The position numbers and the translations under genes are program-made. From positions 310,001 through 374,000 of the forward strand of contig NZ_NJIX01000002.1 in the NCBI RefSeq assembly GCF_002209485.1: a DNA stretch of 64,000 nt, written 5' to 3'. The notes beneath the pieces were generated by a model that saw nothing but the letters and a program-made list of their open reading frames with translations, did no database searches and was not told the origin of the DNA. Below are positions 61,881 through 64,000 of the stretch, piece by piece. This DNA comes from Achromobacter sp. HZ34 (lineage in GTDB: Bacteria > Pseudomonadota > Gammaproteobacteria > Burkholderiales > Burkholderiaceae_B). Position 1 is the first letter of the stretch; each line of letters begins with the position of its first letter.

Positions 61881-63149
61881 CTACGCCGGTTCAAGCTCCA
61901 GCGGTGCGTACTCACGGGGGTCGGCGATACTGCCGGCGATCGCGGATGCCGCGACGGTGGCGGGCGACCCCATCAGCACTTCGCTGTTGGGACTACCCAT
62001 ACGTCCCTTGAAGTTGCGCGTGCTGGACGTCAGGCAGCGTTCACCATCGCCGACCACGCCCATGCTGCCGCCAAGGCAGGCGCCGCATGTGGCGTTGGTC
62101 ACCAACGCGCCCGCTTCGATGAATATCTCGATCAGCCCTTCCTTGGAAGCCTGCTTCATGACGTCGCTGGAAGAGGGCGTGATGATCATGCGTACGTCCG
62201 GATGTACATGCCGGCCCCGCAGGACGGTAGCGGCGATGCGCAAGTCTTCGATCCGGGCATTGGCGCATGACCCGATGAACGCCTGGTCGATCTTCAGCCC
62301 CTTCACCTCGGAGACGGGCTTGACGTTGCCAGGAACGAAGTGCGGCATGACGATCAGCGGCTCCACCTCGTCCAGGTCGATGTCGCGCACTTCCGCATAC
62401 TCAGCGTCCTCGTCCGCGAACACAGGCTCCCAAGGTTCGGTAGTGCGCCCCGCAAGATAGGCAGCCGTTACCTCGTCGGCCTCGAACAACGCGAATTCGG
62501 CACTCAGTTCAGCGCTCATGGTGGACATGGTCTGGCGCCCTGACATGTCGATGCCGCGCACCGCCGGCCCCGCATACTCGACGTTGTGGCCGACGTGGTC
62601 ACCATACTTGCCGGCGATGTAGTGGATGATGTCGCGCGGATAAACGCCCGGACGCAGCTTGCCCTTCAACTCATAGCGTATGGTCGGGTAGACGATAAAC
62701 CAGGTCCGGCCCGTGCAGACCACGTACAGCAATTCCTCTGAACCGACGCCACGCGCCGCGCAGTTAAAGGCGCCGCTCGCGCAAGTATGCGAATCGGAGC
62801 ACATCAGCACGGAGCCGGGGCGGGCCATGCCCAGTTCCGCCATCAGCTGGTGGCTGATCCCCTGGCGCCCCTCGCCATAGAACTTGATGCCATAGCGCGC
62901 GGCAAAGTTGCGGCCGTTCTTCAAGCCATTCGCGATGGTGATATTGGGCGCGGGTATCGTGTGATCGAAAACCAGTGCGATGCGATCCGGATCCCATACT
63001 TTCTCCGGGAAGGGGAAGCGGCCGGGAATGGTGAAGGTACTGTCCAGCAAAACCGCTTGATCGACCTTGACCGTCACGATATCGCCCGCTGACACCTTGG
63101 CTTTACCCGCCGCGCGCGCGAGCAGCTTTTCCAGCATGGTCATGCCCAT
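61881..63149 (-). CDS. Aconitase/IPM-isomerase superfamily large subunit, HacA/DmdA-like
   Basis: A 422-residue [4Fe-4S] hydro-lyase large subunit of the shorter, archaeal-LeuC/HacA-like class. Cluster cysteines C295 ('FIGSCANARIEDLR'), C355 and C358 ('TNATCGACLGGSMG'). 'FDHTIPAPNITIANGLKNGR' and 'LMCSDSHTCASGAFNCAARGVGS' are substrate-side motifs. Candidates include 2,3-dimethylmalate, homoaconitate, citramalate or maleate hydro-lyases; the sequence does not decide. AGGAG eight bases before ATG 63149. It lies 18 bp after its small subunit gene. Confidence 0.88.
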   Translation of the reverse strand: MGMTMLEKLLARAAGKAKVSAGDIVTVKVDQAVLLDSTFTIPGRFPFPEKVWDPDRIALVFDHTIPAPNITIANGLKNGRNFAARYGIKFYGEGRQGISHQLMAELGMARPGSVLMCSDSHTCASGAFNCAARGVGSEELLYVVCTGRTWFIVYPTIRYELKGKLRPGVYPRDIIHYIAGKYGDHVGHNVEYAGPAVRGIDMSGRQTMSTMSAELSAEFALFEADEVTAAYLAGRTTEPWEPVFADEDAEYAEVRDIDLDEVEPLIVMPHFVPGNVKPVSEVKGLKIDQAFIGSCANARIEDLRIAATVLRGRHVHPDVRMIITPSSSDVMKQASKEGLIEIFIEAGALVTNATCGACLGGSMGVVGDGERCLTSSTRNFKGRMGSPNSEVLMGSPATVAASAIAGSIADPREYAPLELEPA

Positions 63150-63167
63150 GATGCGTCTCCTGAATGA

Positions 63168-63698
63168 TTATTTGAGATAGCCGTCACGCTTGAGCAAGGG
63201 GCGGATGCCGCCGGCCAGCGCAAGCTGTATGAGTTGATCGGGCAGTGTCTGGGAGTCCAGCGCAATGCCCTTGCTGACATTACGCACGATCTCACTGTCA
63301 ACGTCGATTTCGAGTTCTTCGCCATCGGTGGTCGCGGCGGCGATACCCGCGCAATTCAAAGGCAGGATGCCGTAATTGACGCAATTACGAACGAACAGGC
63401 CGTTCACGCTTTCCGCCACTACCGCCACGATGCCAAGCTGCTTCAGCAGCTTGGCCGCCGGGCGCGATGATCCCGTTCCAAAATTCTTGCCGCCGACGAT
63501 GATGTCGCCGGCGCCAACCAGGGCGCTCCAACCCGGCCGGATGCTTTCGAAACAGAGCTTCTTCTGTTCATCCTCCGGCAGCGTGCGAGCCACGTTGGGC
63601 ATCATCATGTCCGTATTGATGTTGTCGCCGAACTTCCAGATCCTGCCTCTCAGCATTGCGCCCCGCACTGCCCCGGCGCTTTCCATCGCTGTCTCCAT
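63168..63698 (-). CDS. Aconitase/IPM-isomerase superfamily small subunit, HacB/DmdB-like
   Basis: A 176-residue swivel subunit for the large subunit downstream. 'GRIWKFGDNINTDMMMPNVARTLPEDEQKK' and 'IVGGKNFGTGSSRPAAKLLKQLGIVAVVAESV' are the family motifs; the lack of the Cys in 'FGTGSSR' is normal for this subgroup. The start is ambiguous because a 12-bp tandem duplication gives two SD-ATG sets; ATG 63698 has AGAGGAG five bases upstream. It is the first gene of the operon, with a promoter just upstream. Confidence 0.88.
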   Translation of the reverse strand: METAMESAGAVRGAMLRGRIWKFGDNINTDMMMPNVARTLPEDEQKKLCFESIRPGWSALVGAGDIIVGGKNFGTGSSRPAAKLLKQLGIVAVVAESVNGLFVRNCVNYGILPLNCAGIAAATTDGEELEIDVDSEIVRNVSKGIALDSQTLPDQLIQLALAGGIRPLLKRDGYLK

Positions 63699-63706
63699 CG
63701 CTGTCT
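63683..63706 (-). repeat. 12-bp tandem duplication of the start region of the small-subunit gene
   Basis: CCATCGCTGTCT occurs twice in tandem on the plus strand. Read on the minus strand, each copy provides a GGAGACAGCGATG, a Shine-Dalgarno sequence with its own ATG, so two in-frame initiation sites lie 12 bp apart and the protein starts METAMESA. Confidence 0.8.
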
Positions 63707-63743
63707 CCTCTGCGGTTTTGCCAACCATCCATTTATCGATTGC

Positions 63744-63785
63744 TTGACAACACCAATTATCTAGTCTTATATATGACTTTGTCAA
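63744..63785 (-). promoter_or_regulatory. Promoter and inverted repeat upstream of the leuD2-leuC2-Bug operon
   Basis: On the minus strand a TTGACA is followed after 16 bp by TAGATA, a plausible sigma-70 promoter. TTGACAA (63744-63750) and TTGTCAA (63779-63785) form 7-bp arms 28 bp apart around it, as an operator overlapping a promoter would. The remainder of 63699-63927 has no gene. Confidence 0.5.
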
Positions 63786-63927
63786 ACATGCTGCGGTCAA
63801 TAGCCGGATCGGATAGGCAGTACGGGGCTTGTGGAGAAGTCCCGGCCGGTTCACTCGACGTGGCATGGGCAAGCAGCAGCGTCGCAGGTCCAGCAAGCAA
63901 AATTTTAAAAATCGATGGGAGACAACC

Positions 63928-64000
63928 ATGTTCTTCAGCCGTATCGCCGCGCCTCTCGCGGCAGCCGCTACCTTCGCTATCGCCGGTACGTCTTGTGCAC
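63928..64000 (+). CDS. Secreted protein N-terminus, probably another Bug receptor (truncated by window end)
   Basis: ATG at 63928 with GGGAGACAACC upstream begins a signal peptide MFFSRIAAPLAAAATFAI and the frame is open to the window edge. Only the signal peptide is visible. Position divergent from the leuD2-leuC2-Bug operon and the general pattern of this region suggest a periplasmic receptor, but no mature sequence is present to confirm it. Confidence 0.6.
   Translation, partial: MFFSRIAAPLAAAATFAIAGTSCA

Overview
The window is high-GC DNA from a beta-proteobacterium, most likely an environmental Bordetella or close Alcaligenaceae relative. The evidence is the large number of orphan Bug-type (TctC) periplasmic receptors paired with LysR regulators, the housekeeping block rpmI-rplT-pheST-ihfA-merR-tRNA-Pro, the glnK-amtB and gshB-EIIA-ptsH-ptsI groups, and a BvgA/BvgS-like phosphorelay. 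The genus call is inference from gene content; no search was run.

Layout. 1-4.6 kb: end of a Bug receptor with an amidohydrolase, then an MFS/SDR pair divergent from a LysR gene. 4.9-10.7 kb: the translation block on the minus strand, read from a good sigma-70 promoter at 10648-10677 through rpmI, rplT, pheS, pheT, ihfA, a MerR-type gene with a very acidic tail, and tRNA-Pro(GGG). 10.7-25.3 kb: amino-acid and peptide scavenging, with a gamma-glutamyltransferase/DadA-like oxidase/Bug operon, two LysR genes, a five-gene peptide ABC transporter with an M20 amidohydrolase, and an MFS carrier. 25.4-34.5 kb: comM, a LysR gene, a Bug/TauD/RraA/IlvD-Edd series beside a GntR regulator with a clear palindromic operator, and a small UbiK-like protein. 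34.5-43.4 kb: a lipoprotein, sigma-54-driven glnK-amtB, ptsI-ptsH-EIIA-gshB, then infC and thrS. 43.8-46.6 kb: a three-gene phosphorelay (LuxR-type response regulator, hybrid kinase, separate Hpt). 46.6-52.7 kb: an OpuC-like osmoprotectant ABC operon, an SPFH protein and a secreted endonuclease. 52.8-64 kb: an AcnA-type aconitase and two separate LeuC/LeuD-type hydro-lyase pairs, each in an operon with a Bug receptor.

How the parts relate. Most accessory genes fit one pattern: a periplasmic receptor captures a small carboxylate or amino-acid derivative, a linked enzyme (dehydratase, isomerase, hydrolase or oxidase) processes it, and a LysR or GntR regulator next to it senses it. No TctA/TctB membrane pair is present, so the receptors must work with membrane subunits encoded elsewhere.

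The observations most worth following are the thrS-infC genes lying 30 kb from rpmI-rplT-pheST, the paired LeuCD/Bug operons, the compact BvgAS-like phosphorelay without a sensor domain, a terminator-like hairpin inside the thrS leader, and a perfect 10-bp dyad just upstream of acnA.
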